Assembly: GCF_023887685.1 (NCBI RefSeq) | Contig: NZ_JAMWMR010000007.1 | Coordinates: 124,001 to 188,000, forward strand | Origin: Streptomyces macrolidinus | Lineage (GTDB): Bacteria; Actinomycetota; Actinomycetes; Streptomycetales; Streptomycetaceae | Direction: 5' to 3' | DNA: 64,000 nucleotides | Shown here: positions 7,871 through 15,870 of the stretch, piece by piece | Layout: each line of letters begins with the position of its first letter | Position numbering within the stretch: the stretch's first letter is position 1 | Made by a program: the position numbers and the translations under genes | The notes under the pieces: model-generated | What the model saw: only the letters and a program-made list of their open reading frames with translations | Told to the model about the DNA's origin: nothing | Database searches by the model: none

Positions 7871-9502
7871 ATGCCTCGACCCAGCCGCGACAAGAAGCGG
7901 GAACAGCAGCTCTCGGAGCCCTCGGCCGTCCCGGCGGCGGCACCGATCGACGTTCGGGTCCCCATGACCGACCCCGGGGCGGGCGGCGCGTCGATCGGTG
8001 GCGTACCGGTCGTCGCGGCCGAGGGTGAGGAGATCCATCAGGCCGTGCTGGGACACCTCCATCGCATCGCTCTCGCCACCGGGCACCCCGTCCTGGCCAC
8101 CGTCCATGACGAACGGATCGGGTTCGCGGTGCCGATCCGGGTCTCGGTGGACGGTGCGAGCGAGTTCGTGGGCCCGCCGACACCGCTGCCCACGCCCGAG
8201 ACGCCCTCGCCGCATGCCGTACCGGCAACGGACCCCGCGCCACGGACGGCCGAGCCGGAGCAGCCCCGCCGCGACAAGCCGACGCACGTCCTGCGCGCGC
8301 TGGAGGAGCAGAAGCCGCCGGGCGGCACCTCGGACCGGACGGTGCCCCTGCGCGCGGTACCGGAGCCGAAGACGGGTCCGCAGAAGCCCGACGCCCAGCC
8401 GTCACCGGTGGTTCCGTACGCCGGGACGTCGGCACCGACGTACGTACTCCGGGCCGTGCCGGAAGCGACGGCGGATACGTCTCCCCAGGCGCCGGCACCG
8501 GAGCCCGCGGAGCCCCGTCGTCCCTCGACACCGCTGCCTCCGGCGCCGACGCAGCCCGCCCGGCACGGGGGTCCTGCGGTGGACAATCCGTACGCGCTGC
8601 CACATCCCCCGGAGCCCGAGCGGCAGCCGACCCCGGCGGAGGCCCCCCAACCCACCGCCGACACCTTCGTCTTGCGGGCCGTACCCGAACAGTCACTGCC
8701 CCCTGCTCAGCCCGCGCCGGCGCATGAGCTGCCGGAACCTGACCCCGTGGCCCCAGGGACGGTCGCCGCGCCGACCGGCGCCTTCGGCCCGCCCCCGTCG
8801 ATCGCCGAGCCCGTCTGGAAGGCACCGGAGACAGGCCCGGACGAACCGAGAACGCTCAGGCCCGACTCCGCAGCCGTCGTCGACGCGTACTCCGCCCCCG
8901 CACCACAGAAGCCCGTCGAGGCCGGGGAGGATGCGGTGAAGGAGCCGCCGCTGCGAGGGTTCGACGCCGTGGCCGAGGCGGTGCTCGCGACCGACTCGGG
9001 ATCGCTGCCCCCGGACGGCATGGGCAGGATGGCCGCCGAGTCCCTGGCCCGGATCAACGAGGCCGTGAAGCAGGGCCGGATCAACGAGGCCGCGGGCATG
9101 GCCGAGCGGGCCGTCGCCGAGACCTCCGCGACCCTCGGCCCGGACCATTCCGACGTCCTGCGCCTGCACGAACTCACCGCGTACATCGCCTACCTGGCCG
9201 GTGACGCGCTGCGCTCCTTCCACCTCTCCCTGGACCTGGCCCGGCGACGTCACCGCCTGCGCGACGCACGCGGCGCGTACGGCAACGTGCAGAGCGCGGC
9301 TGCCGCCTGGCGTGCTATCCGCGATCCGCTCCAGGGCCTGCATCTGGGCCGCGACCTCATAGGCCTGTGGAGCGAACTCGCCGCAGGCAACGGCCCCGCA
9401 GCCGACGACGTCGACCAACTCGAAAAGGCCCGCACCCGCATGGACCGCCTCGCGACCCGCGCCCGAGCGGTCTCGGCGGGCGAGAACCCGTACCGGTGGT
9501 GA
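7871..9502 (+). CDS. Long proline-rich adaptor-like protein with repeated T-x-V-L-R-A-V-P motifs
   Basis: A 543-residue paralogue of the protein at 5878-7098. The ATG at 7871 (MPRPSRDKKREQ) has GAGGGAAC upstream; an in-frame GTG at 7859 is less likely. Residues about 25-105 match the paralogue's N-terminal domain (G-H-L-H-R-I-A-L-A-T-G, D-E-R-I-G-F). Residues about 105-360 are a Pro-rich linker with four copies of a short motif: THVLRALEE, TVPLRAVPE, TYVLRAVPE and TFVLRAVPE. Residues about 375-535 repeat the helical domain (LTAYIAYLAGDALRSF, NVQSAAAAWRAIRDP). The spaced motifs look like docking sites for a partner, but this is inference. Last gene of the forward operon. Confidence 0.75.
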   Translation: MPRPSRDKKREQQLSEPSAVPAAAPIDVRVPMTDPGAGGASIGGVPVVAAEGEEIHQAVLGHLHRIALATGHPVLATVHDERIGFAVPIRVSVDGASEFVGPPTPLPTPETPSPHAVPATDPAPRTAEPEQPRRDKPTHVLRALEEQKPPGGTSDRTVPLRAVPEPKTGPQKPDAQPSPVVPYAGTSAPTYVLRAVPEATADTSPQAPAPEPAEPRRPSTPLPPAPTQPARHGGPAVDNPYALPHPPEPERQPTPAEAPQPTADTFVLRAVPEQSLPPAQPAPAHELPEPDPVAPGTVAAPTGAFGPPPSIAEPVWKAPETGPDEPRTLRPDSAAVVDAYSAPAPQKPVEAGEDAVKEPPLRGFDAVAEAVLATDSGSLPPDGMGRMAAESLARINEAVKQGRINEAAGMAERAVAETSATLGPDHSDVLRLHELTAYIAYLAGDALRSFHLSLDLARRRHRLRDARGAYGNVQSAAAAWRAIRDPLQGLHLGRDLIGLWSELAAGNGPAADDVDQLEKARTRMDRLATRARAVSAGENPYRW

Positions 9503-9537
9503 ACTCGGGAGGGTGTCTCTGGAGCTGGCTCACCTGT

Positions 9538-9572
9538 CGCCGACTCCGTTCCAGCGCTTCGGGGAGTCGGCG
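9538..9572. terminator. Terminator-like hairpin between convergent operons
   Basis: A 10-bp perfect inverted repeat, CGCCGACTCC (9538-9547) and GGAGTCGGCG (9563-9572), with a 15-base loop, lies between the ends of two converging operons. There is no long T-run on either strand, as is common in high-GC genomes. It probably ends transcription in both directions. Confidence 0.5.
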
Positions 9573-9616
9573 CACGGCTCATCCCCCCGCTGTTTGCTCT
9601 TCAGGTGCTGCAGTCG

Positions 9617-9880
9617 TCACTTCACTCGGCTGAGCATCACAGTCCAGTCTCCGGTCGGGGAGTGGAGATCGATGATCCGATCCAGTTTCCACTCCTGGTC
9701 CTGCACCGGGAAAACATCGCCGAGTGCGAGGGAATAGTGTGTATCGACGCCATTTGATTCGACGGCGAGTCGGACCATCGGGGCTTGCCCCTCGGGTGCG
9801 TAGACATGCATGACGCTGAAGCTTCCGAAGGGTCGGTTTGCCTGCACGCCAGCATAGAGTTCGATTTCCTGAGCTTTCAT
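9617..9880 (-). CDS. Small protein coupled to the calpain-like gene (DUF6406-like, candidate immunity protein)
   Basis: An 87-residue soluble protein starting MKAQEIELYAGVQANRPFGS, all short beta strands by eye, with GDVFPVQDQEWKLDRI and a terminal D-W-T-V-M-L-S. It resembles small Streptomyces proteins I recall as DUF6406 (pattern GDxFxVxDxxWxLDRV), which have no known function; the name is from memory. The start codon overlaps the stop of the upstream protease gene by four bases (ATGA), so it is made together with the protease. A small single-domain protein directly behind a toxin-like enzyme is the usual arrangement for an immunity or inhibitor gene. That role is inference from position only. 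Confidence 0.7.
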   Translation of the reverse strand: MKAQEIELYAGVQANRPFGSFSVMHVYAPEGQAPMVRLAVESNGVDTHYSLALGDVFPVQDQEWKLDRIIDLHSPTGDWTVMLSRVK

Positions 9881-11898
9881 TTGGGCTCCAGGGTTGTATA
9901 GAGAGGTAGAAAGTGTGTCTGGAATTCCTTGAATGTCAATGGCTCTGTCGGGTGGTTCCTGTTGTACGGGTTGCGTAAGTGGATGAGCCGTCTGTCATCC
10001 ACTCCTGTAACCTCGTAGGCATGACCGCCAACGATTCCCTTGGGTAGTTGGGTGTTCACCTTCGGCCTTCGACTTCCAACGATGATCGGAAAGTTGCCCG
10101 CCAGCTGTTCCTTGAAGTGGTCGATGACCTGTCGCTCCGGTTTACGGCCTGCGTAATCGTATCCAGTGGGAACGTCCCATGTTGCCGCGGGTAGTCCTGT
10201 CAACTGCACCAATAGCTCTGCGCGTTCGTCCGATTTGGTGCCATCGTCCAATCGTACGTACCCGGTTCGCAGGTTGTCGGGCCTGTTGTGTGTGACCTTC
10301 CAGGAAGCGCGACGCTCATCGGTCCATGTCTGGTCGAGCCCGGCGATCGCCTTCTCCATGATGGGTGCCCAGGCCGTCTCGGTGCTCACCGAGTCGGCAA
10401 AGACGGGCATCCCGGGGAATTCATCGTAGACGGGGAGATCGGGTGTCACGGTCAGCCTGATGCTGTCACCGGTGGGCTCGTACCGACCGATGCCGACGCT
10501 CTTTGCTCCGTGGAAATGGACCTCGTAGGTGCCGTCCTCGTTCTCCCGGATGGCGTTCGAGATGTCCTGGGGGCGATGTCCGGCCACCGCTCCCAGTGTC
10601 GCGATGATGCCACAGTCCCCAAGCGCGCCCTGCCTGGTCTGCTCCCGCTTCGGCGGCCCGTTGAAGAGTGGCGTTCGCGTGCCATCAGGTCGGTCGAGGG
10701 GAGTCCCGTAGCGGTCCGGCGGGAGAAGCCTCTCGGGTACCTGGAATTCCGGTTTGTCTACAAGTTCAGAGATCTCCCTGAACTGAGGTGATCTGTCACC
10801 GAACACGCTCTTTATGCGGTCCCGTATGTGTCCTTGGACCGGTGTGTCTTCGGATGGTGCGATCGCTGACTTCTCGGGCTGCTCAGCCTCGAACGGCTCC
10901 AGGGGTGCGACTTCCTCCGCCCGCTCCGGCCCTTCGGAGAGACGTGAGGCTTCCAGACGTTCGGATGCTTCGTCAGGCTCGGACGCCGCCCCGGAGTCCG
11001 ATGGCTCTGCGGGCTTCGGTATCTCCAGAGAGTCCGCTGAGTCCTGTCGCTCCTGTGCCTCAAGCGGGTCGGGCGGTTCGGGCGGCTCGGGTGCCTCAAG
11101 GGACTCTCCCTCGTACCCGCTCTGCACAGCGGCTGTCTCGGCGGTGTTCTCGCCCCTCTCCGGATTCGGTACTTCGAACGGATTCCGCGCCTCCAACGGG
11201 TCCGGAACATCCATGTCGTCCGTCGGGGACTGCGTCTCCGAGACATCCGGTGTACTCGGCTCGTCATGGTCGGCGAAGCCCGATTCGGGTGCCGAGACGG
11301 CCTCGGGTGCCGCGAAAGGTTCAGGAGCCTCACGGGCGGGTGCGTCGTCCCGCGGGGTGGTCTCGCCAAGTGCAGGTTGCTCCGGCGATTCAGTGGGCGC
11401 GGGCGCCTCATCTGGGTCCGCCGCCTCAGCGGGTTCCGGTGCGTCCAGGGGGTCTGGTGCCTCTGTGGTGGGTGGCGCGTCTACGGAGGGTGGTGTCTCC
11501 ATGGCGTCCGGCACGTCCGTGGTGTCCGGCGTGTCCATGGAAGGTGGTGTGACCGGGGCGTCGACGGCGGCCGGTGGTTCTGGTGCGTCGAGGGGTTCCG
11601 CTACCTCAGTGGGTTCCGGTGCCTCCTCGGCGTCCGACGCGTCCGTGGCTTCCAGTGCGCCTGCAGAGGGGAGTGTGTCCCGAGGCTCAACGACGGCCGG
11701 CGGTTCCGGTGCGTCCAAAGGGTCCGGGGCATCGCGGGGTTCCGCCGCGCCCCCGGTCTCCGCGGTGCTGCCGGGCTCCGGTGCGGCGCCTGCGTTCTCT
11801 CCCGCACCCCCTGTCCCCTCCGGATCCGGAGCCTCCATCGGCTCCGGCGCGGCTGGCGCCTCCGGCTGTGTCGGTCGCTCGACAGGGCGGTCGCTCAC
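9877..11898 (-). CDS. Acidic Pro/Glu-rich protein with C-terminal calpain-like cysteine protease domain
   Basis: A 673-residue protein with no signal peptide. Residues 1 to about 360 are a low-complexity tail of Glu, Asp, Pro, Ala and Ser with many DAPEP, DPLEA and EPLD repeats. Residues about 395-673 look like a C2 (calpain-type) papain-fold protease. Cys429 lies in QGALGDCGII, which fits the calpain pattern QGxLGDCW. His626 lies in GGHAYEV and Asn643 in HLRNPY. All three catalytic positions are present. Codon use is less biased than in the neighbours, and Leu641 is encoded by TTA (9976-9978). The gene overlaps the ATPase gene upstream and the small gene downstream by four bases each. Bacterial calpain domains are common in polymorphic toxins and some defence systems. 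The substrate is unknown. Confidence 0.8.
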   Translation of the reverse strand: MSDRPVERPTQPEAPAAPEPMEAPDPEGTGGAGENAGAAPEPGSTAETGGAAEPRDAPDPLDAPEPPAVVEPRDTLPSAGALEATDASDAEEAPEPTEVAEPLDAPEPPAAVDAPVTPPSMDTPDTTDVPDAMETPPSVDAPPTTEAPDPLDAPEPAEAADPDEAPAPTESPEQPALGETTPRDDAPAREAPEPFAAPEAVSAPESGFADHDEPSTPDVSETQSPTDDMDVPDPLEARNPFEVPNPERGENTAETAAVQSGYEGESLEAPEPPEPPDPLEAQERQDSADSLEIPKPAEPSDSGAASEPDEASERLEASRLSEGPERAEEVAPLEPFEAEQPEKSAIAPSEDTPVQGHIRDRIKSVFGDRSPQFREISELVDKPEFQVPERLLPPDRYGTPLDRPDGTRTPLFNGPPKREQTRQGALGDCGIIATLGAVAGHRPQDISNAIRENEDGTYEVHFHGAKSVGIGRYEPTGDSIRLTVTPDLPVYDEFPGMPVFADSVSTETAWAPIMEKAIAGLDQTWTDERRASWKVTHNRPDNLRTGYVRLDDGTKSDERAELLVQLTGLPAATWDVPTGYDYAGRKPERQVIDHFKEQLAGNFPIIVGSRRPKVNTQLPKGIVGGHAYEVTGVDDRRLIHLRNPYNRNHPTEPLTFKEFQTHFLPLYTTLEPK
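9976..9978 (-). promoter_or_regulatory. TTA (bldA-dependent) leucine codon in the protease gene
   Basis: The codon for Leu641 of the calpain-like protein, two residues before the putative catalytic Asn643, is TTA. In Streptomyces the only tRNA reading UUA is the bldA product, which accumulates late in growth, so a full-length active protease would be made mainly during development. The in-frame position was checked against the stop codon at 9877. Confidence 0.7.
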
Positions 11899-14696
11899 GT
11901 GTCACCCCCGGAGGACAGGTGCGTGCGGTACAGACGCACCCACGGGAGAGTCTTGCGTTGCCAGGCCGAGCGGACGACGTGGATGAAGACGCAAGCCCGG
12001 TAGTCCGACAAGGAGGCGGGCGTGGTGTCCCGGTCCGGGAGCGGGACCCTGTCCGCAAGGTCGCTGATCCAGGCCGCCGTGGACTGCCACCAAGCCGCCT
12101 GTTCCGGCTTGGACTTCGGGTACGTCTTCACCCGTTCCCGCAACTCCTTCCCGTCCTCCGGCCACACCGCCGTCCCCGCTCGGGACCGGAACGCGCAGCG
12201 GTGGCTGCAGCCCTCGCACTCCGGGAAAGGAGCCAGCGCTTCCGTCACCGGACGTTTCGAGGCGGCGAAGTCGCGGAAGCGGGCGGTGAGTTGATGTGAG
12301 GTGGCCAGGGGAGCCCGTGGTACCCCCGCCTCGCGGGCCGCCGCGGCGCGTACGTCCGGTACCGCGACCAGGGCCGGGCGGTCCAGACGGTCATGGTGGG
12401 CGAAGGCCTGGAAGGGCTCCAGGGTGGCCGCGTACCGCTCCTGGTCAGGAGAGAAGCGCATGGTGCCGCCGATGAGTTCGCGGTCCTCCGCGGCCGGCAG
12501 GCGGTGCATCACCTTCAGGTTGGTGTTCTTGTACGCGTCCTCCACCAACTTGCCCGGCACCTGCTCGACGATCACGATGCCCTCGCCGTACTTTCGGTTC
12601 TCCGCAAGGGTGTTGGCGAAGACCTGGGCCGCGCGTGCCTGGGCGTTGCCTTCCTTGGCGTCGCCGGACTGCCCGACAGGCCGGCCGAGCAGGCGGTGCG
12701 CCTCCTCGATCACGGTGATGTGGGCGAGGGAGCCGCCCGAGCGGTTCGCCTTGTAGTGCTCGGTCATCGACTGCAGGATCAGCGCGGTGACCAGTGACTG
12801 TTCCTTCTCGTTGTCGCCCACCGCTGCGAGCTCCATCACCACAGGGCGGCTCAGCAACTCGGCCACGGGATACGACCGGGCCACGTCCAGCGTGCTGCCG
12901 CAGGGGCCCTCGGCCAGCGCCTCGGCGCGCAGCACGGAGGCGGCGATGATGTTGTCCCGTACCTCGCCGGAGTAGTCGAGTGCTTCGCACTGCTTGCGCA
13001 TCTCGGCGGTGAAGTCCCGCAGGGTGGGCCACTCGTGCGCCTCACTCGCGATGTCCGTCGGCACGATGCCCCTGCGCGTGTACGTGGCCCGCAGGGCCCG
13101 GTTGTAGATGCTCGGCAAGGGGTCCCACAGGCCGAACGCCGCGTCGAAGCAGGCCATCAGCCCGGCCATGTGTGTGCTGATCCGCACCCCGGTCGGCACC
13201 TCGAAGGGATTCAACCGCAGGGGAGCCGTCGTCTCATCCCCCACGGTGAGGACGAGGAGGTCCTCGAAGCCGGGCCGGGTGGCGAGCCAACGGTAGTCGT
13301 CCAGCTCGGAGTTGACCGGTTCGAGGACCAGGAAGGGCACATGGTGGTCGCGCCAGAGCTGCTCGCAGAACGCCAGCGTCGTGTTCGTCTTGCCCGAGCC
13401 GGTCGTTCCCACGAACAGCGCGTGGCGCGTCAGGTCGCCCAGGCCGATACCGAGCGGCCCGGCGGATGTGTCGTTGACGAGTTGACGGCCCAGGGTGATC
13501 GACGGCCCCTCCGCGCGGTACGCCGTCTCCCCGGCGAGCCCCGGACGCCGTACCGGAAACCCGGCCATGTGGCCGCTCACGGCCAGCGGCAGCCGGAAGG
13601 CGGCACCCGCCTCACGGGCGTCGACCAGATCCGCCAGCAGGCGCAGCGGTGGGGCGAGGACCTCGGGCAGTCGCCAGCCGTGGTCGCCACCCCAACGGGT
13701 CTGTTCGAGGGTGGTCAACCCGTGCCAGGCGGCGGGCAGTTCACCTGACGCGGGCCAGATCACGCAATGTGCGGGACCGGTGAACGTCTCGGTGAGTACG
13801 CCTTGTTCGCGTGCCTGCTCCTGCGGAGAGATCGTCGCGCCGACCAACTCGGCCAGGGACTCGGGCAGTCGGGCGGGCGAGGCAAGGGCGATCCGGAGGC
13901 GAAAGGCGCGGTCGGTGTAGCGTCGTGCGGCGTCCGCGTAGACCCGGGAGGCGTCCACGGCGAAGGAATCCGGGGCGAGTTGAACACCCGGTGACCACAA
14001 GCCGTCCGGCAACTGCCCCTGGGTACCGAGCCGTCCGTACTGAGTGGCGACCCGGTGCAGCAGTGGTCCCAGGTCGTCCGGGATGACGTACGGCTCCAGG
14101 CCCACGGTCAGCATCACCGGGTACGGGTGCTCCGTCAGCGCCCTCCACAGGGCGTCCCACGGTGGGGCGGACGCGGTGAACGGCTGCGGCGAGAGGTAGT
14201 ACCGCACCCCCGCGTCCGGGCGGTTGGGCACACCCGTGCGGTACCGCTTGCGGATCTCGGCCACACCGGCGACCGCCTCGGGCGTGAACGGCGTGAGCAG
14301 CCGGGCCACTTCGGCCGGTTCCTCGACCGGGCTCGCGATCACATGCCGCGGCAGCGCGGCGAGCCGGGCTCGCAGGGTCAGCGCGGCGGCCTCCGCCCCG
14401 GCTCGCGTGGGCGCCTGGACGCGGCCGAGCAGAGCGCAGGAGATCCGGCGCTCGGACGGGTCGGTGAGATACCGCAGTTCGAGCCGTTCGCCGTGCGCTG
14501 CGTCCCACTGTCCGCTCAGCCACGCCGTCTCGGCAGCGACCGCCTTGACCCGGCGCTCCGTCTCCGCCAGGTCCGCGTACTCCTTGGTCTCGGTGAGGTC
14601 GGCGGCGGCATCGATCCGCACGGCCGTCCAGGCCCACACGGTCATGCCGTCGGAGACGGTCAGCACACCGGCGCCCGAGGCCCCGTGTCCGCTCAA
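11895..14696 (-). CDS. HerA/VirB4-like P-loop ATPase
   Basis: A 933-residue protein. The first 400 residues form a mixed domain (TVWAWTAVRIDAAADL at the start) like the N-terminal part of VirB4/TraC-type ATPases. The RecA-like core has Walker A GTTGSGKT at residues 430-437, LVLEPVNSELDDYR after it, and Walker B ITVIEEAHRLLG with Glu664 and Glu665. Near residue 825 the segment ECEGCSHRC could bind a metal. This is the DUF87/HerA class, hexameric motors that move DNA or protein. It overlaps both neighbours by four bases, so motor, membrane partner and protease are made together. It could energise the secretion machine encoded to the left, or be the motor of a separate defence module. Confidence 0.85.
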   Translation of the reverse strand: MSGHGASGAGVLTVSDGMTVWAWTAVRIDAAADLTETKEYADLAETERRVKAVAAETAWLSGQWDAAHGERLELRYLTDPSERRISCALLGRVQAPTRAGAEAAALTLRARLAALPRHVIASPVEEPAEVARLLTPFTPEAVAGVAEIRKRYRTGVPNRPDAGVRYYLSPQPFTASAPPWDALWRALTEHPYPVMLTVGLEPYVIPDDLGPLLHRVATQYGRLGTQGQLPDGLWSPGVQLAPDSFAVDASRVYADAARRYTDRAFRLRIALASPARLPESLAELVGATISPQEQAREQGVLTETFTGPAHCVIWPASGELPAAWHGLTTLEQTRWGGDHGWRLPEVLAPPLRLLADLVDAREAGAAFRLPLAVSGHMAGFPVRRPGLAGETAYRAEGPSITLGRQLVNDTSAGPLGIGLGDLTRHALFVGTTGSGKTNTTLAFCEQLWRDHHVPFLVLEPVNSELDDYRWLATRPGFEDLLVLTVGDETTAPLRLNPFEVPTGVRISTHMAGLMACFDAAFGLWDPLPSIYNRALRATYTRRGIVPTDIASEAHEWPTLRDFTAEMRKQCEALDYSGEVRDNIIAASVLRAEALAEGPCGSTLDVARSYPVAELLSRPVVMELAAVGDNEKEQSLVTALILQSMTEHYKANRSGGSLAHITVIEEAHRLLGRPVGQSGDAKEGNAQARAAQVFANTLAENRKYGEGIVIVEQVPGKLVEDAYKNTNLKVMHRLPAAEDRELIGGTMRFSPDQERYAATLEPFQAFAHHDRLDRPALVAVPDVRAAAAREAGVPRAPLATSHQLTARFRDFAASKRPVTEALAPFPECEGCSHRCAFRSRAGTAVWPEDGKELRERVKTYPKSKPEQAAWWQSTAAWISDLADRVPLPDRDTTPASLSDYRACVFIHVVRSAWQRKTLPWVRLYRTHLSSGGDT

Positions 14697-15697
14697 CTAC
14701 CGTTCCAGCCAGGCGTGTTAGGCCCCGGCTGCGGAGGTGCGGGCGGTCCGGGCGGACCCGGGCGACCGCTGAGGCCGAGGGTGTTGACGTCGTTCATCGG
14801 GCCGGTGGCAGGAGCGGGTCCTACGGGTCCGCCCGGCATCGGCCCCGGCGGAGCGTAGCCGGGACTGGGCGGGGCCGACGGGGTGGGCGGAGTCGATGGG
14901 GTGGGCGGGGCCGGGGAGACTGTCACCGTCTGGATCGGAGGTTCCTGGCCGAACGTCGAGGCCAGGGGGACCTCGATGCCCTGGATCGCGATCTCCACGC
15001 CCTCCCTCGCCGCCGAGTGCACGGCCTCCCGCATGGCGCGCGGCCGGTCGGTGCGCAGCATCTGGTTGAGGCTGCCCGTGCGGTTCACCACCGAGCCGAT
15101 GATGTCCTTCAGGAAGTGCCCGATGACGACGGCACCCGGACGGCTGCGCCACATCGTCCAGCCGACGTACAGGCTGGTGCCGTAGGCGAAGACGGTCACG
15201 TACGCCACGTATCGGGCGCTCTTGACGACGAGCCGGTTGTGTACGACTTCAGGGACGATGTCGCTGCGGACCCGGGTGGGTACGGCGGTGACCGGTATAC
15301 GGCGGCGGGCCAGGGAACCGTAGATCGCGGCGTACGCGGAGGAGGAGGCCGCGGCCTTGTCCTCCAGGAGCGTCTTCCACTCCGAGATCGGTTCGTTGAG
15401 TCGCGTCAGCAGGAGGGCGAGCCAGAAGACGACTATCGAGATGGGCAGAGCGGTATCGAGGGCGTCGATGTTTCCTTGGGAGATCGCGGGCAGCACACCG
15501 AACAGGAAGAACACGAAGAACGACGCCATCGCGGCCAGCAGCCAGAGCCGCTTGACGGTCTTGAAATCGACCGATTCGTCGAAGCCCAGTTCGACGTCGC
15601 TGTACCGCAGTGTCTGGTTGCGGTATGCCGCGTTCGGACCTGCAGCGCCGGAAGCAGCCCAGGTGGCGTGGGGACCTCCTGTGGGTACAGCGTCCAT
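14693..15697 (-). CDS. Membrane protein opening the ATPase-protease operon
   Basis: A 334-residue protein. A soluble segment of 48 residues is followed by two adjacent helices at about residues 50-72 and 82-100, a middle soluble part, and a third helix near 163-184 (YVAYVTVFAYGTSLYVGW). A further amphipathic stretch leads to a Pro/Gly-rich tail from about residue 255 (SPAPPTPSTPPTPSAPPSPG, later GRPGPPGPPAPPQPGPN). No enzymatic motif is visible and I recognise no named family. It is the first gene of the four-gene operon and overlaps the ATPase start by four bases, so it is likely the membrane anchor or channel that works with the ATPase. The Pro-rich tail recalls the linkers in the facing operon. 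Confidence 0.75.
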   Translation of the reverse strand: MDAVPTGGPHATWAASGAAGPNAAYRNQTLRYSDVELGFDESVDFKTVKRLWLLAAMASFFVFFLFGVLPAISQGNIDALDTALPISIVVFWLALLLTRLNEPISEWKTLLEDKAAASSSAYAAIYGSLARRRIPVTAVPTRVRSDIVPEVVHNRLVVKSARYVAYVTVFAYGTSLYVGWTMWRSRPGAVVIGHFLKDIIGSVVNRTGSLNQMLRTDRPRAMREAVHSAAREGVEIAIQGIEVPLASTFGQEPPIQTVTVSPAPPTPSTPPTPSAPPSPGYAPPGPMPGGPVGPAPATGPMNDVNTLGLSGRPGPPGPPAPPQPGPNTPGWNGS

Positions 15698-15794
15698 CGT
15701 TCCCCCGATGTTCTCGATGACCCCTTGGGTTCAAGGCAGTTGATCACCTTAGTGCACCGGGCGGCCGGGCCGTCGGCCTGTCGGACGCGGACCT

Positions 15795-15838
15795 TCTTCA
15801 CCGTCTGCGTGACGCGTGCGGTGCGTACGGCAAGGTGA
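15795..15838 (+). pseudogene. Short remnant resembling the proline-rich adaptor gene
   Basis: Read on the plus strand this stretch encodes LHRLRDACGAYGKV, close to RHRLRDARGAYGNV in the helical domain of the 543-residue protein. The nucleotides match about 31 of 38 positions of 9250-9288. It lies just upstream of the ATPase-protease operon with no surrounding open frame. It looks like debris of a third copy lost by deletion. Confidence 0.45.
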
Positions 15839-15870
15839 GTAATTCCGCCTGCTTCAACCGCGACTGCGCG

